From assembly GCA_013003715.1 (NCBI GenBank), contig JABDIN010000066.1, forward strand, positions 1 through 55,476: 55,476 bases of DNA, read 5' to 3'. This DNA comes from Desulfobacteraceae bacterium (GTDB lineage Bacteria; Desulfobacterota; Desulfobacteria; Desulfobacterales; Desulfosarcinaceae). Position 1 is the first letter of the stretch. The number at the start of each line of letters is the position of its first letter. The notes beneath the pieces are model-generated. The model ran no database searches and had not been told where the DNA came from. It saw only the letters and a list, made by a program, of their open reading frames with translations. Below are positions 16,253 to 25,519 of this stretch, in pieces. The position numbers were made by a program, and so were the translations under genes.

Positions 16253-16690
16253 TTACAAAATAAAGTCAGTCGCTAAAAATTTGCTTTTGTGGTTCCGCAC
16301 GATGCCGGTGATGATCTTTTTGTTTAAATCCGTTTGTTTTGCAGCAACCAGTGTTCGAATGGAAAAAACCCTTAAGGCATCGGATACGGAAAGCGTTCCT
16401 TCTGCGGAATCTTTTCATCCTGTGAAGGGAAACGTGTCCGGTCCCCGCTGGCACTGGCTGTTGATATTGACCCGGCAAACCTGGTTGACCAGCGGGTCTA
16501 TCAATTGTGCGATCTGATCCGGATCGCTACCGAAAATGCTGACCTGCCGGCCGTAGCTTGAATTGATCATGTAACCGGTTGCACCCATAATCGTGTGACG
16601 ATAGTTCAATCCGGGGAAGAAGCGTTGCCATTCTGCAACAGGGAAACTCGATTGTTTGGTATAAGTCGGGTCACAGAATGTATTTTTCAC
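16253..16690 (-). pseudogene. C-terminal remnant of a GapN-type aldehyde dehydrogenase with internal TGA
   Basis: The minus strand encodes about the last 140 residues of an aldehyde dehydrogenase superfamily member. [19 protein letters not shown] is followed by the cofactor-end motif [20 protein letters not shown], an in-frame TGA (16415-16417), then KDSAEGTLSVSDALRVFSIRTLVAAK and a normal stop at 16253. In relatives the TGA position is usually a basic or aliphatic residue, so TGA looks like a point mutation from CGA. The catalytic cysteine and the NAD(P)-binding half are absent. The GTG at 16690 lies inside the 3' end of the radical SAM gene, with no ribosome-binding site. The assignment to NADP-dependent glyceraldehyde-3-phosphate dehydrogenase is from recognition of this C-terminal block. 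Confidence 0.7.
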
Positions 16691-18149
16691 ATATCCGCCG
16701 GTAGTGATATCCGTATATCGCGAGAGTGACGGCCAACGGCAACTGCCGGGGCCTGCGAAACAAAGTCCAGATCAGCAGTTGCCAATATTGAAGGCGGCCT
16801 TTGCCCCATATACCGAGACGAATACAGGATCGGAAGAACGCCAGGATCCGCTGGAAATTCATAGGTATTCTGAATTCGGGGGCTTTCAGCTCCTGAAGGA
16901 AATTTCGGACCCGCCCGTAGAAGCTGCGGGGCGCATAGATCTGTTTTAAAATGGACCGGTACCCCTCCATGAGCCGGTCTAAACCCATTTTGGGAACGAT
17001 ATTGGTGGTGCCGTCCACATTATCTCCGGTAAATGAACTGACAACGCGGTTTTCCTTCCAAAGCCGGTCGAACAAACGAGTTCCCGGAGGCGCCTGGAGC
17101 ATACCGACCATTGCCGTAACGATGCCGCTTTGCTGAATGAAATCGATCTGCCGCTGGAAGATGGCCTGAGTATCGTTATCGAAGCCGACAATGAAACCGC
17201 CCATCACCTGCAATCCGGCGCGATGGATGTTTTTCACATTTTCGAGCAGGTTCCGGTTTTTATTCTGAGTTTTCCGGCATTCCGAAAGGCTGGCTTCATC
17301 AGGTGATTCGATGCCGATGAATACGGAATCGAATCCGGCCTTGCCCATCATATCCAACAGTTCCGGATCATCGGCCAGATTGATCGAGGCTTCCGTAAAG
17401 AACACGCATCCTTTTTTGTTTTTGCGCCAATCGATCAGAGCGGGCAGCAGTTCAGCCTTTAAAAATCTCTTGTTACCAATAAAATTGTCATCCACAAAAA
17501 AAATATTGCTTCGCCACCCTTTACCGTAAAGTTCATCCAGTTCTGCGATGATCTGCCGGGGTGTTTTCATGCGGACCTTATGTCCTAAAATCGCCGTAAT
17601 GTTACAGAAATCACAGTTGAACGGACACCCCCTGGAAAACTGGATGCTCAAGGAGGCGTATTTTTTAATATTGATCAATTCCCAAAGTGGGATGGGGGTA
17701 CGATGCAGATCGCAGAAACCGGATGCCCTATAGATCTTTTTCGGTTTTCCGGCTTTCAGATCATCGAGGAATAACGGCAAGGTGAGTTCAGCCTCGTCCA
17801 AGACAAAATGATCCACTTCCGGGAACGCTTCCGGTTCGGCGGAAAACAGCGGTCCGCCGGCTACGATTTTCAATCCGGCTTGACTGCAGCGGGCCATCAG
17901 TTTTTTCGCCGATACACGCTGAATCGCCATTCCACCGATAAAAGCCATATCAGCCCATGACAGGTCTTCATCCGTAAGGCTGTCAACATTCAGATCCACA
18001 AGACGCTTTTGAAAATGTCCGGGCAACAACGCCGCAACCGTCATCAGACCAAGAGGCGGAAAAGAGGCTTTTTTACCGATGAATCGCAGCGCATACGAGA
18101 ACGACCAGAAAGTATCGGGAAATTTTGGATAAACAAGCAATATCTTCAT
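16671..18149 (-). CDS. B12-binding-domain radical SAM protein (DUF4070-like C-terminus)
   Basis: The product (492 residues from ATG at 18149) has an N-terminal Rossmann-like cobalamin-binding-type domain ([17 protein letters not shown], then [13 protein letters not shown]). The radical SAM core carries C175-x3-C179-x2-C182 in [11 protein letters not shown]. The C-terminal about 170 residues ([15 protein letters not shown] onward) resemble DUF4070. No DxHxxG cobalamin lower-ligand motif is seen, as in several class B methylases. The start has GGAGG eight bases upstream, better than the start 14 codons earlier. Related enzymes methylate unactivated carbons, for example hopanoid C-2 (HpnP), or act on lipids and natural products. 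No hopanoid genes are adjacent, so the substrate is unknown. Confidence 0.8.
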   Translation of the reverse strand: MKILLVYPKFPDTFWSFSYALRFIGKKASFPPLGLMTVAALLPGHFQKRLVDLNVDSLTDEDLSWADMAFIGGMAIQRVSAKKLMARCSQAGLKIVAGGPLFSAEPEAFPEVDHFVLDEAELTLPLFLDDLKAGKPKKIYRASGFCDLHRTPIPLWELINIKKYASLSIQFSRGCPFNCDFCNITAILGHKVRMKTPRQIIAELDELYGKGWRSNIFFVDDNFIGNKRFLKAELLPALIDWRKNKKGCVFFTEASINLADDPELLDMMGKAGFDSVFIGIESPDEASLSECRKTQNKNRNLLENVKNIHRAGLQVMGGFIVGFDNDTQAIFQRQIDFIQQSGIVTAMVGMLQAPPGTRLFDRLWKENRVVSSFTGDNVDGTTNIVPKMGLDRLMEGYRSILKQIYAPRSFYGRVRNFLQELKAPEFRIPMNFQRILAFFRSCIRLGIWGKGRLQYWQLLIWTLFRRPRQLPLAVTLAIYGYHYRRICEKYIL

Positions 18150-18392
18150 ATGATGAGCCTCCGTATTGAGGACAACCATTGATGACGACATACGGTTGAT
18201 AAGGTTAGGTCTTTGGTTAACCCACTAAATCAAGAACGATTCGGTTCTTCTGATATCTTCCCAAATTTCATGCCATAGATTTCCGGCGGTTCCTGATATG
18301 ATGTATCGAACCGAATTCATGAGAGAAATGGAATAAAGGGCACTATCTTACGGGTCGCGAATTTGTGCAACCACGTGGACATATTGAACCAT

Positions 18393-18408
18393 TGGTCATT
18401 TATGACCA
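18393..18408. promoter_or_regulatory. Perfect dyad in a 443-bp gene-free gap
   Basis: TGGTCAT-TT-ATGACCA is a perfect 16-bp palindrome with a two-base centre, operator-like in size. It lies about 240 bp upstream of the radical SAM start on the minus strand. The gap 18150-18592 holds no open frame of note and no further recognisable element. The binding protein is unknown and the site could be chance. Confidence 0.3.
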
Positions 18409-18592
18409 TGGTGTAAGGGTTTGTGGATACGGTTTGCCGGGGTTTTGGCAAATAGCTTAAAAAAAGAAGCGCTATAAGTGCTGAGGTGTAATCGGACAGT
18501 CGAGAACATTTGACAGGGCATTCAGATCTTTAGCCAACCAGATCGGAATGCCCACTCTTTTCATCTTGGATTTTTTGTTGAACAAAGCGCCG

Positions 18593-18793
18593 TTATCCTT
18601 TAACCCGTTTCAACGTACCGTTTCCCAACATTGCCTGAAGCTGGCCGAGGAGGCTTCGCTCATGTTCATCAATCATACCGTCTTTATTCGCCATCTTCAT
18701 AATTTCTTCATATTCGCTATTGGTGATGACGCAGTCTTGCATCGCCTTCTTAATCACTTCTTCCAACTCCAATCCAGAATTAGTGAGCCTCAT
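18593..18793 (-). CDS. Small helical conserved-type protein of unknown function
   Basis: The 66-residue product (MRLTNSGLELEEVIKKAM...) is acidic-amphipathic and helical, with CVITNSEYEEIMKMANKDGMIDEHERSLLGQL. The loop NKDGMIDEHER is EF-hand-like or TerB-like. Start is the ATG at 18793: GGAG lies six bases upstream, while the ATG two codons earlier overlaps that ribosome-binding site. It is monocistronic, with a 443-bp gap downstream and a 329-bp gap upstream. I do not recognise a function. The strong ribosome-binding site and coherent helical pattern support a real gene. Confidence 0.6.
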   Translation of the reverse strand: MRLTNSGLELEEVIKKAMQDCVITNSEYEEIMKMANKDGMIDEHERSLLGQLQAMLGNGTLKRVKG

Positions 18794-19054
18794 GAGCATC
18801 TCCTTTTTTAATTGTTGTTTTTCCCTGTAGTTGCTTTTTGGTGAATTCCAATTGATTACTTATTAGCATCGTATTGTCTATATAGCATATTCACCATTAA
18901 GGATGCAATCACTCTGGAGCGGCGTGTCCGGCAATCAGGTCCAAATCGTCAGGTTTCAGCAGCGGTGAAAGGGACAATTTGGAGAGTCGGCTGAGCCCGT
19001 GAAAAGGTTTATAGGTATTTGGGCAGTAATTGCAATCCTTTCGGCTCTTGGTGC

Positions 19055-19107
19055 AGGGCTAACGCAGTTAAAAATGATACGGTCGGAATAGTGTTCGATG
19101 AAATTAT
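19055..19107 (+). repeat. Dispersed repeat, fragment (head only)
   Basis: GGGCTAACGCAGTTAAAAATGATACGGTCGGAATAGTGTTCGATGAAAT matches the first about 50 bases of the repeats at 1948 and 36690, then diverges. It lies just downstream of the MFS gene. The rest of the 18794-19122 gap shows no gene; an AT-rich block near 18855-18895 could hold the promoter of the small gene at 18593-18793. Confidence 0.55.
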
Positions 19108-19122
19108 AAGTGTGTAAGACAG

Positions 19123-20268
19123 TTATTTCTCATGCATCGCGTAATACACCGACATCACCACTCCCCCGAACAGGGCCGTGAGTGCGCTGAGGGCGAACAG
19201 TTGGTGTGATCCCACTTTCTCATACAGGATGCCGGCGACGAAAAATCCCACGGTCAACCCCAATCCGTAAGTGACGGCGTTGTTGACGGCCTGTCCGAAG
19301 GTTTTGGCTTCATCGGATGACAAGGTGTCCACGTACAGGATGCTGGCCACATGGAAGGCGCCGTAGGTGATGGCGTGCAGGGCCTGGGTGAGCAATATGG
19401 CCGCTGCGGTTTCAACCCGCGATAGTGCGATCCAGCGGATTACGGCGGCGGCAAAAGCAAAAACGAGTATCGCCGGCGGGGAAAAACGGTCGAAAATCCG
19501 TTTGGAATTGACCATGACGACAATTTCGGCAATTGATGCCAATGCCCAGCAGGTGCCGATGAAGGTTCTGTCATACCCGAGGATTTCCAGGTGGATGGAG
19601 AAAAAACCGTAATAAGCGCCGTGGCTGAGCAGCATGATAAACGCGCAGAACAGAAAGACAATGGTTTTGGGTTTGAAAAAATGCCGGGCGCCGAAAATAA
19701 ACGGCTGATTGTTGATCGCTGTCCGCGTGGGGATGTTTAACGCAATAAGCGCCTGGATGCCGGAGCCCAGCAGTATCAATGTGACGATAAGGTTTATGGA
19801 AAAGCGGTCTATTATCCGGCCTAATAAGATCACCACGATGATAAACGCCACGGAGCCCCAGACGCGCATCATGCCGTAACCGGTCTTCTTTTTACCTAGT
19901 GTGTCCATGGTGAAGGTTTCCAGAAAAGAGATGATGGGGGCGTAAAAAATTCCGTACAATACCGTAAGGATAAGCATGGGCCCAAAGGCCGTGGTTAACA
20001 GAAACACAGACCATATGGCCGCACTGATGAGGTTGCAGAGGATATAGATGAACCGCCGTGCCTGGAAGTGGTCGGCAAGGCTGCTCCAAACCAGGGGGAA
20101 AATAATGAGAACAACGGATCGCACACCGGACAAGGTGCCGATTTCAATCCCGCTGAAACCAAGATGGTAGCAATAGAGGTTGAAATAGGGCAGGAAAATA
20201 CCCATCACCCCGAAATAAATGAAATACTGGGATTTTATCGTGACCGCGTCCGACCGTTGATGGCTGCG
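19123..20268 (-). CDS. Major facilitator superfamily permease (nucleoside/3-phenylpropionate transporter-like)
   Basis: The product (381 residues from ATG at 20268) has about twelve hydrophobic segments in two halves. It opens with SQYFIYFGVMGIFLPYFNLYCYHLGFSGIEIGTLSG and WSSLADHFQARRF, then has GKKKTGYGMMRVWGSVAFIIVVILLGRIID between the helices. These fit MFS members of the PPP family (HcaT, NupG-like). A TTG at 20346 would add 26 hydrophilic residues that do not fit the family, so the ATG is preferred, although its ribosome-binding site is weak. No catabolic genes are adjacent, so the substrate is unknown. Confidence 0.75.
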   Translation of the reverse strand, partial: RSHQRSDAVTIKSQYFIYFGVMGIFLPYFNLYCYHLGFSGIEIGTLSGVRSVVLIIFPLVWSSLADHFQARRFIYILCNLISAAIWSVFLLTTAFGPMLILTVLYGIFYAPIISFLETFTMDTLGKKKTGYGMMRVWGSVAFIIVVILLGRIIDRFSINLIVTLILLGSGIQALIALNIPTRTAINNQPFIFGARHFFKPKTIVFLFCAFIMLLSHGAYYGFFSIHLEILGYDRTFIGTCWALASIAEIVVMVNSKRIFDRFSPPAILVFAFAAAVIRWIALSRVETAAAILLTQALHAITYGAFHVASILYVDTLSSDEAKTFGQAVNNAVTYGLGLTVGFFVAGILYEKVGSHQLFALSALTALFGGVVMSVYYAMHEK

Positions 20269-20536
20269 CATTTCTCTGCTGTCTGCTGTGGGTAAGGGGT
20301 GCCCGTGGGCACCATATTGGAAAACAAACGCCCGAAATACCGGCAAAAATGCTGTTTTGCTGTTTGTGATATCGTGTTTTTAGCGGATTGACAAACGGAT
20401 AATGCGTTCCGGTTCGGGTGATTTCACTTGGACATGGCTGTAGTATAGGGGGGGCTACCTTGAACCGCTTGTCCGGCAGTGGTTCGTGGCGGGAACCGGC
20501 CCGCCGGAATCTCAGAAACGCTTGCGAACAGATGGC

Positions 20537-20986
20537 TCAGTCTATATCCACAGTGATGGTTGTGGGTTGTTCGATTTCAGGCTTCGGAATGGTGATTTCC
20601 AGCACGCCGTCTTTAAACCGGGCTTTGATCGATTCCGGTTCCACCGCATGCTGGAGGGTAAAGGCGCGGTGAAATGTGCCGCAACAGCGCTCTTTGCGAT
20701 AGTAGTTCTCCTCCTGAACGCAGGTTTCATCGTTGCGGTCCCCATGGAGTGTCAGGATATTATCCTTAACCTCGATGACAACCTTGTCCTTTGGCACCCC
20801 CGGTAGATCCGCCTTGATGACAACACCCTCGACGGATTCATAGATATCCACATTGGGACGCCACGCACACATGCTAACCGCGTCATCATCACCTTTCGAA
20901 CCGGGAAAGGACTCGTCAAAGAGTCTGTTTATCCGATCCTGAAGGGTCGCGACGTTCCGGAACGGATCCCACCTGATAATTGCCAT
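20537..20986 (-). CDS. Small heat-shock protein, Hsp20/alpha-crystallin family
   Basis: The 149-residue product (MAIIRWDPFRNVATLQDRINRLFDESF...) has the alpha-crystallin domain from about residue 40: WRPNVDIYESVEGVVIKADLPGVPKDKVVIEVKDNILTLHGDR, then FHRAFTLQHAVEPESIKARFKDGVLEITIPK. The C-terminus lacks a clear I-x-I/V anchor beyond TITVDID. Start is at 20986, with AGGAGGT six bases upstream; the longer upstream frame is non-coding. It is divergent from a second hsp20 at 21257, with a 270-bp region between. A TTGACA at 21050-21055 (minus strand) could be its -35 box, but no good -10 was seen and no CIRCE element was found. Confidence 0.9.
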   Translation of the reverse strand: MAIIRWDPFRNVATLQDRINRLFDESFPGSKGDDDAVSMCAWRPNVDIYESVEGVVIKADLPGVPKDKVVIEVKDNILTLHGDRNDETCVQEENYYRKERCCGTFHRAFTLQHAVEPESIKARFKDGVLEITIPKPEIEQPTTITVDID

Positions 20987-21256
20987 TTCAAACCTCCTGA
21001 GTGTCGTATACGAACATTTATACGCGAAATCTAAGCACAGCGCAAATCTTGTCAAGAATCGGATAAAAACCATTTGTGCGGCCCAAAAAACTATTTTGTC
21101 TGAATTTTTTTCATTGTAACACGACTTTTTAATCATTGCCTTTACAATCCCGGGTTCCGGTGCTAATTTTAATGCATTCGATCCAGTAAAAATCGTTGGT
21201 GAAGGGTGAACAGGTCTCAGCCTTATTATCGGGTCCATCACAAGGAGCACTTTATT

Positions 21257-21709
21257 ATGGAATATATTAAAATAAAATTCGGAAACGATTTTGAGCGAAT
21301 CGGTTCCAGAATTGAAAGAACCATTGAAGAGATTTTCCGGCCCCGCCCATTAAATCCCATGTTCGCGTCCAAAGAGCATTGCTGGACACCGCCCATGGAT
21401 ATTTACGAAACCGATGAACAGATCATCATCCGGGCGGAAATCGCCGGGGTGGACAAGGAAAACCTGGGTGTGGAAATCAATAAGAAAGCAGTACGAATCT
21501 ACGGTTCGCGTGTGGAGCTGCCGCGTGTACCAAACGCCACCTACCGGCTGGCCGAAATACAATACGGCCGGTTCGAACGCATCATATATCTGCCGTCCCC
21601 TGTTGATGTCGATATCGTCAATTCCATCTATACCAACGGCTTTTTGGAATTGAGATTAGCCAAGCAGCGCGAACGGGAATCCTATAAAGTTCCCATTTCC
21701 GAGGATTGA
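21257..21709 (+). CDS. Small heat-shock protein, second Hsp20 family member
   Basis: The 150-residue product starts at ATG 21257 (AAGGAG upstream). MDIYETDEQIIIRAEIAGVDKENLGVEINKKAVRIYGSR forms the first half of the alpha-crystallin domain, and YRLAEIQYGRFERIIYLPSPVDVDIVNSIYTNGFLELRLAK the second. It is clearly diverged from the neighbouring Hsp20 and probably forms a distinct oligomer, or a heteromer as in IbpA/IbpB pairs. lon follows 101 bp downstream on the same strand, so holdase and protease genes are clustered. Confidence 0.9.
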   Translation: MEYIKIKFGNDFERIGSRIERTIEEIFRPRPLNPMFASKEHCWTPPMDIYETDEQIIIRAEIAGVDKENLGVEINKKAVRIYGSRVELPRVPNATYRLAEIQYGRFERIIYLPSPVDVDIVNSIYTNGFLELRLAKQRERESYKVPISED

Positions 21710-21810
21710 TTGAATTCAAGCGATGCCGCCCATTTTTAAAGGCATTGACAGGCTTCATTGATAATTGAAAAAACCATTCGTTCTTCCGCGTCCCACATGA
21801 GGAGGATTTC

Positions 21811-24159
21811 ATGACTGAAGATAAAGAATCCAAAGAGATAAATACCGAAAAAATTCCGGAAACACTGCCGATACTGCCATTGTACGATGCTGCGCTATTT
21901 CCAAAAATGGTGCTGCCGCTGGTGGTGATGCAATCCGAATCCATACAATTGATCGATGAAGCCATGGCCAACGACCGGATAATCGGTCTGTTGATTTCAA
22001 AAAAACAGGAAAATATCCGGCCTGACCCCGAGGGCGACCTGGCAAAGATGGGCACCAGCGCGCTGATTCTGAAAATGGCCAAAACCGAGGACAACCGGGC
22101 ACAATTGCTGGTACAGGGATTGAGCAGGTTCAAGGTGAAATCCTTTGAAAATGGAAAGGCATACCTGCGCGCAACGGTTCAGCATATGAAAGAAGAGGAG
22201 ATCAAGGACAACGAGTCCGAGGCCTTGATGTCCAACGTGGTCAAACAATTCAACCGGATCGTTGAGCTGTCACCGGGACTTCCCCAGGAAATCAGCGCCA
22301 TGGCCGGATCAATCAAGGAGCCCGGTACCCTGGCCGATATGGTGGCCTCCACCATCAATTCCTCCACAGACGAAAAACAGACCATCCTCGAGCTGACCGA
22401 TGTGAAAAAGCGACTCAAAAAGGTCACCCAAATGGTAAACCACCAATTGGACATTCTCGAACTCGGCAATAAGATCCAAACCCAGGTCAAGGGGGATATG
22501 GACAAGCGGCAAAAGGAATATTATCTGCGCCAGCAACTTAAAGCCATCAAGGAAGAGCTGGGCGACACCGACGACAGCAGTGTGGAAATTGATGAGTATC
22601 GCGCCAAAATAAAGGAAAAAAATCTTCCGGAGGAGGCGTCAAAAGAAGCTGAGCGGGAACTGGGCAGGCTTTCCCGCATGCATCCGTCCTCGGCCGAATA
22701 TACGGTGTCATCCACCTACCTGGACTGGCTCACGGAATTGCCCTGGAATGAAAAGACCACAGACAACCTGGATATCAAGAAGGCGCGCAAGGTGCTGGAT
22801 GAGGATCATTTCGGATTGGAAAAAGCCAAGCGTCGCATCATCGAATACTTGGCGGTCCGAAAACTAAAACCGGATTCAAAAGGTCCGATCCTTTGTTTTG
22901 TAGGCCCTCCGGGCACCGGTAAAACATCCCTGGGTGCATCCATTGCCCGGGCCCTGGGCCGTAATTTCCATCGCATCTCGCTCGGCGGTGTCCGGGATGA
23001 AGCGGAAATCCGCGGACACCGCCGGACCTATGTCGGGGCATTGCCCGGGCGCATAATCCAGGGGCTGCGCCGCACCCAGTCCAACAACCCTGTTTTTATG
23101 CTCGATGAAATCGACAAGGTCGGCAGTGATTTCAGGGGCGATCCCTCATCAGCCTTGCTGGAAGTGCTCGATCCCGAACAGAATTTTTCATTTTCCGACC
23201 ACTATCTGGATGTGCCCTTTGATTTATCCAAGGTCATGTTCATCACCACCGCCAATGTGCTGGACACCATTCCTTCCGCCCTGCGCGACAGAATGGAGGT
23301 CATTCAATTGTTGGGCTACACCGAGGATGAGAAAGTAAAAATCGCCAATCGCTACCTGATCCCCCGGCAGCGGCGGGGACACGGCCTCAAAGCCGATCAG
23401 ATCAGCTTTACCCGCGGCGCGGTGAAACATATCATCTCCGGGTATACCCGGGAAGCCGGCTTGAGAAATCTGGAGCGCGAAATAGCCACCGTCTGTCGCG
23501 GGATTGCCGCCGGCATCGCCGAAGAGGAGATCGAAAAAGCCGTCATCAAAATGGTCAATATCCCCAAGTATCTGGGACCGGTTCGATTCACCGCCGAGGC
23601 TAAATCGCGTATGGTGGTTCCGGGAATTGCCATGGGGTTGGCATGGACGCCGGTGGGCGGGGACTTGTTGTTCATTGAAGCCACCGCCATGAAGGGCAAA
23701 AACGGATTGACACTCACCGGACAATTGGGTGATGTGATGAAAGAATCCGCAACCGCGGCGCTCAGTTTCATCCGGTCAAACGCAGCAGCGCTGGACGTGG
23801 ATGAGACCTTTTTCGAATCCCATGACATCCATATTCACGTTCCGGCGGGCGCCATCCCCAAGGATGGACCGTCTGCCGGGGTGACGATGCTGTCGGCGCT
23901 GGTATCGCTTCTGACCAACAAGCCCTTGCACAAGGACCTGGCCATGACCGGAGAAATTACCTTAAGAGGACAGGTGCTGCCCGTCGGTGGCGTCAAGGAG
24001 AAAGTGCTGGCGGCAACCCGGGCCGGGATCAAAACCATCATTCTGCCCAAATGGAATGAGAAGGACCTGGACGATATTCCCAAGAAAACCATTAAACATA
24101 TTGAGTTTCATTTTGTGGAAAAGATGTTGGATGTGATAAAGCTCGCCATTACACAATAG
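21811..24159 (+). CDS. lon: ATP-dependent protease Lon (LonA)
   Basis: The 782-residue product has all LonA parts. The N-terminal LAN domain (LPILPLYDAALFPKMVLPLVV) is followed by a helical linker up to about residue 330. The AAA+ module has Walker A GPPGTGKTS near residue 365 and Walker B VFMLDEIDK. The protease domain has Ser688 in PKDGPSAG and a catalytic lysine about residue 731 in GGVKEK. Length and architecture are normal. It degrades misfolded and regulatory proteins in the cytoplasm. The start has GAGGAGG upstream. Adjacent hsp20 genes suggest shared heat-stress control, but no sigma32-type promoter was recognised. Confidence 0.97.
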   Translation: MTEDKESKEINTEKIPETLPILPLYDAALFPKMVLPLVVMQSESIQLIDEAMANDRIIGLLISKKQENIRPDPEGDLAKMGTSALILKMAKTEDNRAQLLVQGLSRFKVKSFENGKAYLRATVQHMKEEEIKDNESEALMSNVVKQFNRIVELSPGLPQEISAMAGSIKEPGTLADMVASTINSSTDEKQTILELTDVKKRLKKVTQMVNHQLDILELGNKIQTQVKGDMDKRQKEYYLRQQLKAIKEELGDTDDSSVEIDEYRAKIKEKNLPEEASKEAERELGRLSRMHPSSAEYTVSSTYLDWLTELPWNEKTTDNLDIKKARKVLDEDHFGLEKAKRRIIEYLAVRKLKPDSKGPILCFVGPPGTGKTSLGASIARALGRNFHRISLGGVRDEAEIRGHRRTYVGALPGRIIQGLRRTQSNNPVFMLDEIDKVGSDFRGDPSSALLEVLDPEQNFSFSDHYLDVPFDLSKVMFITTANVLDTIPSALRDRMEVIQLLGYTEDEKVKIANRYLIPRQRRGHGLKADQISFTRGAVKHIISGYTREAGLRNLEREIATVCRGIAAGIAEEEIEKAVIKMVNIPKYLGPVRFTAEAKSRMVVPGIAMGLAWTPVGGDLLFIEATAMKGKNGLTLTGQLGDVMKESATAALSFIRSNAAALDVDETFFESHDIHIHVPAGAIPKDGPSAGVTMLSALVSLLTNKPLHKDLAMTGEITLRGQVLPVGGVKEKVLAATRAGIKTIILPKWNEKDLDDIPKKTIKHIEFHFVEKMLDVIKLAITQ

Positions 24160-24187
24160 CCCTGTCAGCCAATTAAAGGAATCCGAA

Positions 24188-24961
24188 TTGAATCAAGATA
24201 AGACATCAGGCCGGAAATGGTCTGCGGTTTTGGGCCTGGCCGTGGCGATGCTGTTCGTCGCCTGTGCCGCACCCGCACCCGTACCTTCGACCGCCCGCAC
24301 ACCCGCACCCATCACCTCCGGGACAAAGCCCAAACCTTACCGGGTGGGCCGAACCTGGTATCAGCCGATGAACGACGCTTCAAATTTTACCCAGGACGGC
24401 GTGGCCAGTTGGTACGGTGAAGAATTTCATGGCCGCAGAACCTCCAATGGCGAGATATACGATATGTATGGGGTGAGCGCCGCCCACAAGACCCTGCCGT
24501 TCGGTACTTACGTCCGAGTTGAGAATCTGCAGACCGGAAAGACAATTGACGTCAGGATCAACGACCGCGGTCCCTTTGTCCGCAATCGAATCATAGATCT
24601 GTCATACGGGGCGGCAAAGCAATTAGGCATTGTGGGACCGGGCACCGCCAGGGTCGTGATTATGGCCTTGGGACGGGCATCCGGATCGGACAATGGTAAT
24701 CAGGTATACGTGCCCGACGATTATTATACCGGCAATTTTACCTTCCAGGTCGGGGCGTTTGCGGAAAAGACCAATGCCGAGCGGTTAAGGCAGGAGCTGT
24801 CCGGTCGATATGAAAACGCCCACATCACCACCTATAATTCGGGTATGGCGACTTTTTACCGGGTGCGCGTGGGTAAGGTCGCCAACCTGGACCAGGCGGT
24901 GGCGTATGAAGACATGCTCATCGAAAACGGTTATGAGAACGCTTTTATCGTAGCGGAGTAA
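24188..24961 (+). CDS. rlpA: RlpA: septal-ring lipoprotein lytic transglycosylase with SPOR domain
   Basis: The 257-residue product starts at TTG 24188 with AAAGGAA upstream. A lipoprotein signal peptide ends LFVAC, with Cys26 the likely lipidated residue. The double-psi beta-barrel follows: GVASWYGEEFHGRRTSNGEIYD, the AAHKTLPFGT histidine region, and VRINDRGPFVRNRIIDLSYGAAK with the catalytic-type Asp. The C-terminal SPOR domain (FTFQVGAFAEKTNAERL, about residues 182-255) binds denuded glycans at the division site. RlpA cleaves such glycans in some bacteria. It lies 28 bp after lon and 3 bp before gmhB. Confidence 0.92.
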   Translation: MNQDKTSGRKWSAVLGLAVAMLFVACAAPAPVPSTARTPAPITSGTKPKPYRVGRTWYQPMNDASNFTQDGVASWYGEEFHGRRTSNGEIYDMYGVSAAHKTLPFGTYVRVENLQTGKTIDVRINDRGPFVRNRIIDLSYGAAKQLGIVGPGTARVVIMALGRASGSDNGNQVYVPDDYYTGNFTFQVGAFAEKTNAERLRQELSGRYENAHITTYNSGMATFYRVRVGKVANLDQAVAYEDMLIENGYENAFIVAE

Positions 24962-24964
24962 AGG

Positions 24965-25519
24965 TTGAAGAAAACCATCTTTCTGGATCGTGACGGCGTG
25001 ATCAACGAGGATTCCCCTGATTATATAAAAAGCTGGCGGGAATTCCATTTCATTCCCGGCAGTATCGAGGGCTGCCGGGATCTGGTCCACGCTGGGTTCG
25101 ACATCATCGTTATCACCAATCAATCCGCCGTCGGGCGCGGCATGATTACCCGCCGAACCCTCGAGGACATCCACCGGAAAATGCAGCTTGAGATCATTGC
25201 CGGCGGTGGAGAGATTCGTGATATTTTTTTCTGCCCGCACCACCCCGATGAGGGATGCACCTGCCGCAAACCCTTGCCGGGACTCGTCAGGACCGCCGCC
25301 GAAAAATACGGTATCGACCTTTCGGCTGCAACCATGGTCGGCGACAGTACAAAAGATATCGACTGCGGCCGGCGTGCCGGCTGCGGCCATTCGATCCTGG
25401 TTCGTACCGGGAACGGAGATGCCGCCCAAAAAGAACTGGCGGAGAAAAACCGGCTCCCCGATCATACGGCCGACGACCTTTGTCATGCCGCCCAATGGAT
25501 CACCACCCATTTCCGATGA
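24965..25519 (+). CDS. gmhB: D-glycero-beta-D-manno-heptose-1,7-bisphosphate 7-phosphatase
   Basis: The 184-residue HAD phosphatase has motif I TIFLDRDGVINED, motif II ITNQSAVGRG, the zinc-binding loop CPHHPDEGCTCRKP and motif III/IV GDSTKDIDCGRRAG. This set defines GmhB, which removes the 7-phosphate during ADP-heptose synthesis for the LPS inner core. The start is TTG at 24965, supported by AAAGG just before it. Its stop overlaps the ATG of recD2 (ATGA). No other heptose genes are in the window. Confidence 0.92.
   Translation: MKKTIFLDRDGVINEDSPDYIKSWREFHFIPGSIEGCRDLVHAGFDIIVITNQSAVGRGMITRRTLEDIHRKMQLEIIAGGGEIRDIFFCPHHPDEGCTCRKPLPGLVRTAAEKYGIDLSAATMVGDSTKDIDCGRRAGCGHSILVRTGNGDAAQKELAEKNRLPDHTADDLCHAAQWITTHFR

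Noticed and set aside
16415-16417. In-frame TGA in the GapN-like remnant as a selenocysteine codon
   Set aside because: The gene has already lost its catalytic half and start, and relatives have a basic or aliphatic residue here, so a CGA-to-TGA mutation in a dead gene is simpler.
20987-21256. CIRCE or sigma32 promoter between the hsp20 genes
   Set aside because: No inverted TTAGCACTC pair and no CTTGAA/CCCCAT spacing could be found in the region.
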